DNA of 34,884 bases from Bacteroidales bacterium (GTDB lineage: Bacteria > Bacteroidota > Bacteroidia > Bacteroidales > P3). The stretch spans positions 1-34,884 of the forward strand of contig JAKSMS010000019.1 of NCBI GenBank assembly GCA_024400415.1. The letters are read 5' to 3'. A program made the position numbers and the translations under genes. Positions 8,145 through 15,658 of this stretch are shown here, piece by piece. Position 1 is the stretch's first letter; each line of letters opens with the position of its first letter. The notes beneath the pieces are model-generated. The model did not search any database, was not told the DNA's origin, and was given only the letters and a program-made list of their open reading frames with translations.

Positions 8145-8275
8145 GGTACCAAACTGGCGCATATGTGCTATATATGTGCTATATATGTGCTATATTTCTA
8201 CTATCCTATAGCATAGGACATATATAGCACATATATAGCACATATATAGCACAAATGAACCAGATAATATTGAGA
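8145..8275. repeat. Palindromic element of tandem 11-bp units, copy 1
   Basis: Each arm holds about three head-to-tail copies of the 11-mer GTGCTATATAT; the left arm (8160-8195) and right arm (8222-8257) are reverse complements over 36 bp with one mismatch. The loop contains a smaller stem TCCTAT-AGC-ATAGGA (8204-8218). A near-identical element occurs at 22609-22740 in the same orientation, with shared flanks (right flank CCAGATAATA). It lies between divergent promoters and carries no gene. The rest of the 547-nt gene-free stretch 7953-8499 holds the two promoters, the yidC leader and otherwise nothing I recognise. Confidence 0.85.
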
Positions 8276-8415
8276 TGGAGCTGAGATAGACTGCCGGTTG
8301 ACGGCGGGCAGAATCTTGGCAATGGGAGGAGGAAATACGGCTTGGCAGAAGGAGCGTTCGGCATGAAATTTTCGACCTTTGCAAAAAAAATCCCTTACTA
8401 TATAAAAATAAGTTG

Positions 8416-8423
8416 TAACTTTG
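8416..8423 (+). promoter_or_regulatory. -7 box of the yidC promoter
   Basis: TAACTTTG matches the Bacteroidota -7 consensus TAnnTTTG. No good TTTG is found 19-20 nt upstream, so the -33 element is weak or absent. The start site would be near 8428-8430, giving a 70-nt leader before the ATG at 8500. Confidence 0.55.
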
Positions 8424-8499
8424 CAATTTCGAACGCATGGGCGGATATCAGCCCTAAGCATTGATTAATAAAAAGTTAATATCGAAACTGAACTAATAT

Positions 8500-10512
8500 A
8501 TGAATAAGCAATCTATCATCGGACTCGTACTGATCTTTGGAATTTTCGTCGGCTACATGTGGTGGGTAGCCCCTTCGGCAGAAGAAATTGCCGCTCGTCG
8601 CACCCAGGATTCTCTGGCCTACGTGGCACAAATGGAGGAGCAGCAGCGCCTCGACTCGATAGCCACCGCCGAGAAGATTCAAGCCGCCGTGCAGGACAGC
8701 CTCGCCAAGGTGGCTCCCAGGCAGTTTGCAGCAGCCTCTGAGGAGGCCAAGCAGACGGCTCAGAGAGACAAATTCAAGCAGTTTTCCGCCAGCGCCGAGG
8801 GCGACACCCTGGCCATCGTGATGCAGAACGAGAAGATGACCGTGGAGCTGAGCACCTTGGGCGCACAGATTGAGCGCGTGGTGCTGGCCGACTATACGAC
8901 CTTCAACGGCAACGAGCTGGAGCTCATCACCCGCTCTGGCGACAACATGGACCTGACCTTCAGCGTGGAAGGCCGCGAGATCCACACCAAGGACCTCGTG
9001 TTTGCCCCTTACATGAACGGCAAGCCCCTCGCCAACTGCGACACCATCAAGGTGACCGACAACGACTCCGCAACCCTCTGCCTGCGCGCCTACACCGAGG
9101 CCACCGAAGAGCATGAGGCCGGATATCTGGAATTTGCCTACACCATGCGCGACAACTACGACCTGGGATACACCATGAGCTTCCACGGCCTGAGCGACAT
9201 AGTGAGGGCCAACGGCGACATGTACCTCTTCTGGAAGAACGCCATGAACCGCCAGGAAAAGGTAGACCTCAGCAGCAAGGGCAGCCGCAACCCCAACAAG
9301 GACGCTGAGCGCTACTACTCAAGCATCTACTACAAGCCTATCAACGACGACGTGGACAACCTGCGCGAAGGCACCGATGGCGACAAGCAGATCAACACCG
9401 GCCTCAACTGGATTGCCTATAAGCAGCAGTTCTTCAGCGCCATCCTCATCAACGACAAGGGCTTCATGAACGCCGAGATGGAGGTGAAGACCGACCGCGA
9501 GGACACGTCGGCAACCTATCTGTGCGACATGTCTTCGGCCCTGGGCATCGACTATACCGGCGAGAACGACTTTGCCTGCGACATGCACTTCTACCTGGGA
9601 CCAAACAAATATCGCGACCTGCGCGACATGGACCAGGGATTCGAGCGCATGCTGCCTCTGGGCTGGGGATTCTTCCTCATCCAGTGGGTATGCCGCTTTG
9701 CAGTAATCCCTGTGTTCAACTTCCTGGAGCAGTTCAACTGGAACTACGGTATCATCGTCATCATCCTCACCATACTGCTCAAGCTGGTGCTCTTCCCACT
9801 CACCTTCAAGAGCTACAAGAGCTCGGCCGTGATGCGCATACTGAAGCCTGAGATGGACGCCCTCAACAAGAAGTACCCCAACCAGGACCAGATGATGCAG
9901 AAGAGCCAGGAGCAGCAGCGCCTCTACAAGCGCGCCGGCATCAGCCCAATGGCAGGCTGCCTGCCTATGCTGCTGCAGCTGCCTATCCTCTACGCCATGT
10001 TCCGCTTCTTCCCTGCCTCTATAGAGCTGCGCCAGAAGGGATTCCTTTGGGCCGACGACCTCTCCACCTACGACTCAATCCTTGATTTCGGATTCAACAT
10101 TCCACTCTATGGCGACCACTTCTCGCTGTTCTGCTTCCTGATGTTCGCCATGCAGTTCTTCTACACCTGGTACACCATGAAGAGCCAGGCCGGCCAGGCC
10201 AGCATGCCAGGCATGAAGTTTATGATGTACTTTATGCCATTCATGATGCTGTTCATGTTCAACAGCATGAGTGCCGCCCTCAACCTCTACTACCTGCTCT
10301 CGCTGACCATCACCATGATCCAGATGATGCTCATCCGCAAGTTCACTAGTGAGAAGAAGATTCGCGCACGCATGGCTGCCTACGATGCCGACATGGGCAA
10401 GAAGGGCAAGAAGGGACCACAGAAGAAATCCAAGTTCCAGCAGCGCCTTGAGGAACTGCAGAAGCAGGCCGAGGAGATGCAGAAACAGCAGCAGCGCCAG
10501 CAGCGCCGTTAA
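8500..10512 (+). CDS. yidC: Membrane protein insertase YidC
   Basis: YidC/Oxa1-family insertase, 670 residues, the usual size for the Gram-negative form. It inserts and folds inner-membrane proteins, alone or with SecYEG. An N-terminal anchor (residues ~7-24, IIGLVLIFGIFVGYMWWVA) is followed by a long periplasmic domain to about residue 380. The conserved insertase core begins near LGWGFFLIQW and includes NYGIIVIILTILLKLVLFPLT, the cytoplasmic hairpin KPEMDALNKKYPN with QQRLYKRAGISPMAGCLPMLLQLPI, and further helices to about residue 625. The tail is strongly basic and Gln-rich (KKGKKGPQKK, then QQQQRQQRR), as expected for ribosome contact. nhaD follows after 41 nt. Confidence 0.98.
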   Translation: MNKQSIIGLVLIFGIFVGYMWWVAPSAEEIAARRTQDSLAYVAQMEEQQRLDSIATAEKIQAAVQDSLAKVAPRQFAAASEEAKQTAQRDKFKQFSASAEGDTLAIVMQNEKMTVELSTLGAQIERVVLADYTTFNGNELELITRSGDNMDLTFSVEGREIHTKDLVFAPYMNGKPLANCDTIKVTDNDSATLCLRAYTEATEEHEAGYLEFAYTMRDNYDLGYTMSFHGLSDIVRANGDMYLFWKNAMNRQEKVDLSSKGSRNPNKDAERYYSSIYYKPINDDVDNLREGTDGDKQINTGLNWIAYKQQFFSAILINDKGFMNAEMEVKTDREDTSATYLCDMSSALGIDYTGENDFACDMHFYLGPNKYRDLRDMDQGFERMLPLGWGFFLIQWVCRFAVIPVFNFLEQFNWNYGIIVIILTILLKLVLFPLTFKSYKSSAVMRILKPEMDALNKKYPNQDQMMQKSQEQQRLYKRAGISPMAGCLPMLLQLPILYAMFRFFPASIELRQKGFLWADDLSTYDSILDFGFNIPLYGDHFSLFCFLMFAMQFFYTWYTMKSQAGQASMPGMKFMMYFMPFMMLFMFNSMSAALNLYYLLSLTITMIQMMLIRKFTSEKKIRARMAAYDADMGKKGKKGPQKKSKFQQRLEELQKQAEEMQKQQQRQQRR

Positions 10513-10553
10513 TATTGAATAATAGATAAACAATATTAAAATAGTATTAAAAA

Positions 10554-11990
10554 ATGATTGTAGCAATTATCGTTACCTTTATCGTGGGATATGCCTGCAT
10601 CGCGCTGGAGCACCCACTTAAAGTCAACAAGACCGCATCGGCCCTCCTGCTGGGAGTAGCAGTATGGGTGATGTACGCAATGTCAATGAACGTGTTTGGT
10701 CCTGAACTCGGCATTACCGGAGCAGAAGGCTGGCACGAGCACATCAAGGACACCCTCCTCGAGAGCCTTGGCGAAACTGCCGAGACCGTGTTCTTCCTGC
10801 TGGGCGCTATGACTATCGTGTCGCTGGTGGACAACTACCAGGGATTCGGCATCATCACCGACCGCATCAAGACCACCAACCGCAAGAAGCTGCTCTGGAT
10901 CATCTGCATCCTGACCTTCTTCCTGTCGGCCCTGCTCGACAACATGACCACCGCCATCGTAATGTGCGCCCTCCTGCGCAAGCTTATTGCCGACAAGAAG
11001 GAGCGCTGGCTGTTTGCCGGCATGGTGATCCTCTCTGCCAACGCTGGCGGCGCATGGAGCCCTATCGGAGACGTTACCACCATCATGCTGTGGATCGGCG
11101 GCCAAGTGACCACTATCAACATTATGGTGAAGACCATCGTTGCCTCACTCGTGAGCATGGTTGTTCCCGTATTTATCCTCTCCCTCACCCTCAAGGGCGA
11201 CATCGTACGTCCAGAGGTTAGCGAGAACGAAGAAGACAAGATTCCTGCCAACTGGAGCCTCATCGTGCTCATCCTCGGCATCAGCGGCCTTATCTTCGTG
11301 CCTATCTTCAAGACCATCACCCATCTGCCTCCATACTTGGGCATGCTCTTCAGCCTCGGCGTACTGTGGGTAGTTACCGAAATCGGCAGCCGCAAGCAGC
11401 ACCTTGCCAAGGGTGGCGAAGGCAAGCCTATGCCAACCGTAATGAGCACCTTGGAGCATGTAGATACCCCTAGCGTACTCTTCTTCCTCGGCATCCTGAT
11501 GGCAGTAGCAGCCCTCAACGCAGCTGGCGTTCTCGCCGGTCTGGCTGGCGGCCTCGACAGCGCCTTCAACAACCCAGGACAGAACTTTGCCGGCGTGGCA
11601 GGCTTCTTCCTGATCGATATCATCATCGGTATCCTCTCCTCTATCATCGACAATGTGCCACTCGTAGCAGCCACCATGAAGATGTATCCTATCTCTGGCG
11701 CCGACGTAATGTTCGCATCCGACCACGCCTTCTGGGAGTGCCTCGCTTACTGCGCCGGTACTGGCGGAAGCCTCCTCATCATCGGTTCTGCCGCTGGCGT
11801 TGCTATCATGGGCATGGAGAAGATAGACTTCATCTGGTACCTCAAGAAGATCTCCTGGCTGGCCCTCGTCGGCTACCTCGCCGGAGCTGTGGTATACATC
11901 CTGATGTACACCTTCATTTTCGAACCTGCTGAGGCATCTGCTGTTGCCGAATCAGCCATGTTGATTCCCAATATAGTACCGATAGCTTAA
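10554..11990 (+). CDS. nhaD: NhaD-type sodium/proton antiporter
   Basis: A 478-residue polytopic protein of the NhaD (IT superfamily) family, which expels Na+ (or Li+) in exchange for protons across the inner membrane. Conserved blocks include ALLDNMTTAIVM near residue 125, SANAGGAWSPIGDVTTIMLW near 160 and SSIIDNVPLVAA near 363, with charged residues inside membrane segments. About 12 hydrophobic segments are visible. The start is the ATG right after an A-rich leader. It lies 41 nt after yidC and may share its transcript; a perfect hairpin follows 18 nt after the stop codon. Confidence 0.93.
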   Translation: MIVAIIVTFIVGYACIALEHPLKVNKTASALLLGVAVWVMYAMSMNVFGPELGITGAEGWHEHIKDTLLESLGETAETVFFLLGAMTIVSLVDNYQGFGIITDRIKTTNRKKLLWIICILTFFLSALLDNMTTAIVMCALLRKLIADKKERWLFAGMVILSANAGGAWSPIGDVTTIMLWIGGQVTTINIMVKTIVASLVSMVVPVFILSLTLKGDIVRPEVSENEEDKIPANWSLIVLILGISGLIFVPIFKTITHLPPYLGMLFSLGVLWVVTEIGSRKQHLAKGGEGKPMPTVMSTLEHVDTPSVLFFLGILMAVAALNAAGVLAGLAGGLDSAFNNPGQNFAGVAGFFLIDIIIGILSSIIDNVPLVAATMKMYPISGADVMFASDHAFWECLAYCAGTGGSLLIIGSAAGVAIMGMEKIDFIWYLKKISWLALVGYLAGAVVYILMYTFIFEPAEASAVAESAMLIPNIVPIA

Positions 11991-12008
11991 CCAAAAAGAA
12001 CATTAATA

Positions 12009-12035
12009 ATAGGCACGTAGCAATTACGTGCCTAT
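12009..12035 (+). terminator. Hairpin after nhaD, possible terminator
   Basis: ATAGGCACGTA (12009-12019) and TACGTGCCTAT (12025-12035) form a perfect 11-bp stem with a 5-nt loop. It is followed by a T/A-rich stretch rather than a clean T-run, so it may terminate weakly or only attenuate transcription into the next gene, 18 nt downstream. Confidence 0.5.
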
Positions 12036-12053
12036 ATTACTATTAAGAAGTAT

Positions 12054-13337
12054 ATGTCTGACGTGACATCTAACAAGAAGCGCAACTACTGGAAGCTGGC
12101 CTTCAACATCATCGTCTACGCCTTTGCATTGGCCGGATTCGGCATCATCGGCGCTTGGGCATTCTATCAACTAGGCTTCACCAAAAACGGCGGAGCCGTG
12201 GATGAGAACTACCGCTACCTGATGTCGGTGGAGGAAATGGAGAACCTGCAAGACTCCACCCTCTCCTATGAACAGATTCAGGCTAAGACCATCGACCAGT
12301 ATGCCAAGCTGGCCGCCTTTGGCAAATTCTATCCAACCAACGCCAACCTCATCATGAAAGCCATGCAGAAATGCAACGACCCTATGCTGGCCGACCGCAT
12401 GATTGCCGCCGCCTCGCTCTATGCTGGCAACAACGAAGAGTACTCTCAGCTCAGCAAAGAGATTGACGCCCTGCTGAGCAAGCACTCGCAGCAGCAGAAC
12501 GGCAACATCATCCCTTGGATGAACGGCGTGGAATGGGAGGCATTGAAGGAGGCCATCGTGAAAGACAGCGCCCTCATCAACGAGGCCGGACGCCTGACTG
12601 GCGTAGAGCCTCGACTGATAGCCGGCTGCCTCATCGGCGAGCAGATCCGCCTATTCAACTCCAAACGCGAGATGTTCAAGAAGTACCTCGGACCAGTGAA
12701 GGTGCTGTCGGTTCAGTCGCAGTTCTCCTATGGCGTGAACGGCATCAAGGAATTCACCGCCATAGCCGTGGAGAACAACCTCAAAGACCGCAACTCAGAA
12801 TACTACATGGGCCCCAACTACGAACACCTGCTAGACTTCAAGACCGAAAACCACTCCACCGAGCGCTACAACCGTCTTGTGGACTACCGCAACCACCTCT
12901 ATTCATACCTGTACACCGGATGTATCATCCATCAGACCATGATGCAGTGGAAGCGCGCAGGCCATGACATCAGCAATCGTCCCGACATCCTCTTCACCCT
13001 GTTCAACGTAGGATTCTCACAATCGAAGCCTAAGGCCGACCCCGTATGCGGCGGCAGCCACATCACTGTGGATGGCAACATCTACACCTTCGGCGCTATC
13101 GGATTCGACTTCTACTACAGCGGCGAACTGGTTGACGCATTCCCATACTGGAGCAAACGATTTATCTCTAGCGAAGAACGCGACCAGCTCTCGGCCGACC
13201 AGATAGCCGACATCCAGAACCACATGAGCAATTGTGCTCGTCCAGAAAAGGGTCTAGAGTACAAACAGCAGGATCAACCCGAACAACCCACCTCCGGTCA
13301 TATTACTACCGATGATGGATTTGTATACAACCTATAA
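12054..13337 (+). CDS. Membrane-anchored lysozyme-like (DUF1402-like) protein, putative transglycosylase
   Basis: A 427-residue protein with one N-terminal membrane helix (residues ~16-38) and a large periplasmic part. The centre (GVEPRLIAGCLIGEQIRLFNS, then SQFSYGVNGIKEFTAIAVE) has the layout of lysozyme-like/transglycosylase folds and resembles DUF1402: a candidate catalytic Glu196 inside an IGEQ helix, then a Ser/Gly-Tyr/Gly segment. A second block (LFNVGFSQSKPKADPVCGGSHI, then YTFGAIGFDFYYSGEL) follows, also DUF1402-like. Peptidoglycan cleavage is inference from this resemblance; the family is poorly characterised. The C-terminus is a short low-complexity tail rich in Gln and Pro. It ends the yidC-nhaD stretch and is followed by a strong terminator. 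Confidence 0.65.
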   Translation: MSDVTSNKKRNYWKLAFNIIVYAFALAGFGIIGAWAFYQLGFTKNGGAVDENYRYLMSVEEMENLQDSTLSYEQIQAKTIDQYAKLAAFGKFYPTNANLIMKAMQKCNDPMLADRMIAAASLYAGNNEEYSQLSKEIDALLSKHSQQQNGNIIPWMNGVEWEALKEAIVKDSALINEAGRLTGVEPRLIAGCLIGEQIRLFNSKREMFKKYLGPVKVLSVQSQFSYGVNGIKEFTAIAVENNLKDRNSEYYMGPNYEHLLDFKTENHSTERYNRLVDYRNHLYSYLYTGCIIHQTMMQWKRAGHDISNRPDILFTLFNVGFSQSKPKADPVCGGSHITVDGNIYTFGAIGFDFYYSGELVDAFPYWSKRFISSEERDQLSADQIADIQNHMSNCARPEKGLEYKQQDQPEQPTSGHITTDDGFVYNL

Positions 13338-13367
13338 TAGCCAACCGAAACACTCGTAAATAGAGTT

Positions 13368-13394
13368 AGGCAGCCCAATCGGCTGCCTTTTTTT
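13368..13394 (+). terminator. Rho-independent terminator
   Basis: AGGCAGCC (13368-13375), a 5-nt loop and GGCTGCCT (13381-13388) followed by a T-run to 13394. It stands 30 nt after the stop codon of the lysozyme-like gene and insulates it from the ABC module. Confidence 0.93.
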
Positions 13395-13424
13395 ATGGGG
13401 GAAAGCAACTTTTTTTCAAAAAAA

Positions 13425-13456
13425 TTTGGTCAGTTTTAAAAAGTGTATTACCTTTG
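13425..13456 (+). promoter_or_regulatory. Bacteroidota promoter of the ABC/GntR operon
   Basis: TTTG (13425-13428), 20 nt, TACCTTTG (13449-13456) matches the consensus well. The start site would be near 13462, inside the candidate operator, giving a leader of about 175 nt before the ABC gene. Confidence 0.75.
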
Positions 13457-13481
13457 CAGTGTCTTGGTAAGCTAATACACT
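13442..13481 (+). promoter_or_regulatory. Candidate YtrA-type GntR operator
   Basis: AGTGTATTA (13442-13450) and TAATACACT (13473-13481) are perfect inverted repeats across the -7 box and start site. Inside lies a second half-site AGTGTC (13458-13463), 12 nt from TACACT (13476-13481). From memory, the B. subtilis YtrA box is AGTGTA-N13-TACACT, so half-site sequence and spacing are very close. The regulator encoded at 15307-15645 is of the same subfamily, so autoregulation is likely but inferred. Confidence 0.65.
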
Positions 13482-13533
13482 AGTAGAACACAAACAGAAG
13501 TAATTCATAATCAACTAAAAGAACCTATACACC

Positions 13534-13590
13534 ATGAGAAAAATCTTCTTCACAATACCGACCAGGATCATCTTCATGGCAGTAATATGA
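13534..13590 (+). CDS. Possible 18-residue leader peptide
   Basis: A short frame in the operon leader encodes MRKIFFTIPTRIIFMAVI and stops 48 nt before the ABC gene. It has a positive start and hydrophobic remainder like the beginning of a membrane protein. It could be a leader peptide, a small membrane peptide, the remnant of a decayed gene, or chance; no clear ribosome-binding site is seen. Confidence 0.25.
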   Translation: MRKIFFTIPTRIIFMAVI

Positions 13591-13638
13591 GAAAAAAAAG
13601 AAAGAAAAATCACAATCTAGAGAATAAAAAAAAGTAAT

Positions 13639-14475
13639 ATGATACAGATCAACAACCTCGATTTCGGATACCACAAGACACCGGTATTCCAAAACATCAG
13701 CCTCAAATTCCAACCTGGCAATATTTACGGACTCCTGGGCGAAAACGGTGTGGGCAAGACCACCCTTTTCAAGCTCATCTGCGGACTGCTGAAACCTCAG
13801 CAGGGCACATGCACTATCGACGACCTCAATTCGTTCGAGCGTCAGCCACAGATGCTGCAGGACGTTTGCCTTCTTACCGACGAATTTGAAGTGCCATCAG
13901 CTCGCAAGATGAGCCCGGCCAAGTATTTCAATTCTATCCTACCGTTCTACCCTAAGGCAGATGTGAATAACTTTCTCAGCCTGATGGTAGAACTGGAAGT
14001 AGACCCCAACCGCAATTTCAGGGAAATGAGTTTTGGCCAGCAGAAGAAGTCGATGATTGCCATCTCCATGGCGCTCAACACCCGCTACCTACTCCTCGAC
14101 GAACCCACCAACGGACTCGACATTCCCAGCAAGAGCGGATTCCGTTCGATCCTGTCGAAGAGAATCAATGAAGACACCACCATCATCATCTCTACCCATC
14201 AGGTAAAAGACGTGGAAAACCTCATCGACCCTATTATTATCCTCACCCAAGATGCCGTGCTACTCAATGCCACCACCCAGCGCATCACCGAGAAACTAAC
14301 CTTCAGCTATGACTCAAGTGCAAAACTCGAAGCACTCTTCTCGGAGCAGCGTCCAGGCGGATGCCTCAACGTGTGCATCAACACCGACGGCAGCGAGAGC
14401 GAAGTGGACATCGAAGCCCTCTTCAATACCGTATTGCGCAACAGCAGCAAAATCAAATCACTTTTTAATGAATAA
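13639..14475 (+). CDS. ABC transporter ATP-binding protein (YtrB-like)
   Basis: A 278-residue ABC ATPase. Walker A is GLLGENGVGKTT (residues ~32-43), the signature motif is the variant MSFGQQKK in place of LSGGQ, Walker B with catalytic Glu is YLLLDEPTNGLD, and the H-loop is IISTHQ. The C-terminal ~60 residues are not part of the core fold. The partner permease starts 18 nt downstream, followed by a GntR regulator, the arrangement of the ytr-type exporters that respond to cell-wall stress in Firmicutes and are widespread in Bacteroidota. Substrate unknown. The promoter carries a matching operator. Confidence 0.93.
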   Translation: MIQINNLDFGYHKTPVFQNISLKFQPGNIYGLLGENGVGKTTLFKLICGLLKPQQGTCTIDDLNSFERQPQMLQDVCLLTDEFEVPSARKMSPAKYFNSILPFYPKADVNNFLSLMVELEVDPNRNFREMSFGQQKKSMIAISMALNTRYLLLDEPTNGLDIPSKSGFRSILSKRINEDTTIIISTHQVKDVENLIDPIIILTQDAVLLNATTQRITEKLTFSYDSSAKLEALFSEQRPGGCLNVCINTDGSESEVDIEALFNTVLRNSSKIKSLFNE

Positions 14476-14493
14476 TCACAGGAGGAACAAATC

Positions 14494-15300
14494 ATGAGTA
14501 ATACATTCGACTTTAACCGCTTCGGCAGACTCGTAAAATACGACTTCAACAATATGCTCCACACTGGATTGCAATTCATGCTCATGGGAGCAGAAGGCAT
14601 TGCCGGATTATGGATTCTCAGCATTGTCTTTGGTACTGCGCTGCCTGTGGCCTTAAGATTTTTCACCATCTGTGCGCTCACCTACCTGGCGCTTATCATG
14701 AACACCTCATTCCTCTACGGCAAGGTGAACCTGCCCAAGCGCGGCATCCCCTTTGCCATGCTGCCAGCCAGCAAGTGCGAAAAATACTGGAGCATGATGC
14801 TCTACACGCTGATTGTGGTTCCCGTATGCTGCTTTGCTGGCGGATTCGTGATTGACACGCTGCTCGCCCTGCTGCCGATTGGAGGCTTCGAACATACTAT
14901 CTGGCATGATACGCCCTCCTTAGACGGAATATTCGACATGGATAATGCCGAAGTCTCAGGCGCATTGGCAACCTTCATTCTGGTCTTCATCAGCAGCTTC
15001 CTCAACAACCATGCGCAGTTCTTCTTTACCAACACCATCTTCAATCGCCATAAGATATTGCTTACCTTCTTGGTATTGTGGGGAATCGGGGTAACCATCT
15101 CAATCATTGGAACCCCTATCATGATGTGGTTGGGTATCAACAACGACAACTGGCTTAACAAGTGGTTCTTCGACATGGCGTCCTCAAATCCAGACCAAGC
15201 GCTAAATCTGGTATTTGCCATCGGTATCGGCATCAACCTGGCGATGGCCCTCGGACTCTACACTTGGAGCTATTTCCGCATCAAGAAGGCCAAATACTAA
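14494..15300 (+). CDS. ABC transporter permease, ABC-2-like
   Basis: A 268-residue inner-membrane protein with about six hydrophobic segments (for example residues ~29-56, 59-76, 105-130, 155-172, 188-215 and 234-258). It lacks a recognisable signature beyond general ABC-2 permease character. Assignment as the membrane subunit rests on its place directly behind the ATPase gene and before the GntR gene. The start follows a good purine-rich site (AGGAGG, 14481-14486), one of the few Shine-Dalgarno-like sequences in this window. Confidence 0.8.
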   Translation: MSNTFDFNRFGRLVKYDFNNMLHTGLQFMLMGAEGIAGLWILSIVFGTALPVALRFFTICALTYLALIMNTSFLYGKVNLPKRGIPFAMLPASKCEKYWSMMLYTLIVVPVCCFAGGFVIDTLLALLPIGGFEHTIWHDTPSLDGIFDMDNAEVSGALATFILVFISSFLNNHAQFFFTNTIFNRHKILLTFLVLWGIGVTISIIGTPIMMWLGINNDNWLNKWFFDMASSNPDQALNLVFAIGIGINLAMALGLYTWSYFRIKKAKY

Positions 15301-15306
15301 ACCGAC

Positions 15307-15645
15307 ATGGAATTCAAGAAGCAAAAATCCATCTTCCACCAGATAGCCGACACGCTGTGCCAGCGCATCCTGGATGGCGAATGGCCTGAATGCGAACGAT
15401 TCCCAAGCATCCGTGAGGTGGCTGGCGAGATGGGGGTAAACCCAAACACGGTGATGCGAAGCTACGACAGCCTGCAGAACCTCGAGATCATCTTCAACCG
15501 GCGTGGCGTGGGGTACTTTGTGGCCGACAATGCCAAGGAAAAGATCCTCGACATGCAGCGCAGAGAGTTCCTCGAAGAAGAACTGCCGGCCATCGCTGCC
15601 AAAATCAAGATGCTAGGTCTCGACCCAAAAACGTTGTTTGACTAA
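15307..15645 (+). CDS. GntR family transcriptional regulator, YtrA subfamily
   Basis: A 112-residue regulator with an N-terminal winged helix (residues ~10-75: FHQIADTLCQRILDGEWPECERFPSIREVA and the recognition helix NPNTVMRSYDSLQNL, wing RRGVGYFV) and only a short C-terminal helix pair. Such brevity is typical of YtrA-type GntR proteins, which have no large effector domain. It lies 6 nt after the permease gene and 13 nt before the DUF2807 gene. A matching palindrome sits at the operon promoter (13442-13481), suggesting repression of its own operon; the inducing signal is unknown. Confidence 0.93.
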   Translation: MEFKKQKSIFHQIADTLCQRILDGEWPECERFPSIREVAGEMGVNPNTVMRSYDSLQNLEIIFNRRGVGYFVADNAKEKILDMQRREFLEEELPAIAAKIKMLGLDPKTLFD

Positions 15646-15658
15646 AGATTATTGAATC

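Noticed and set aside
8190-8461. Minus-strand frames of 82 and 86 residues across the palindrome
   Set aside because: They are made by the repeat sequence (Tyr/Cys/Ile periodic residues) and have no independent support.
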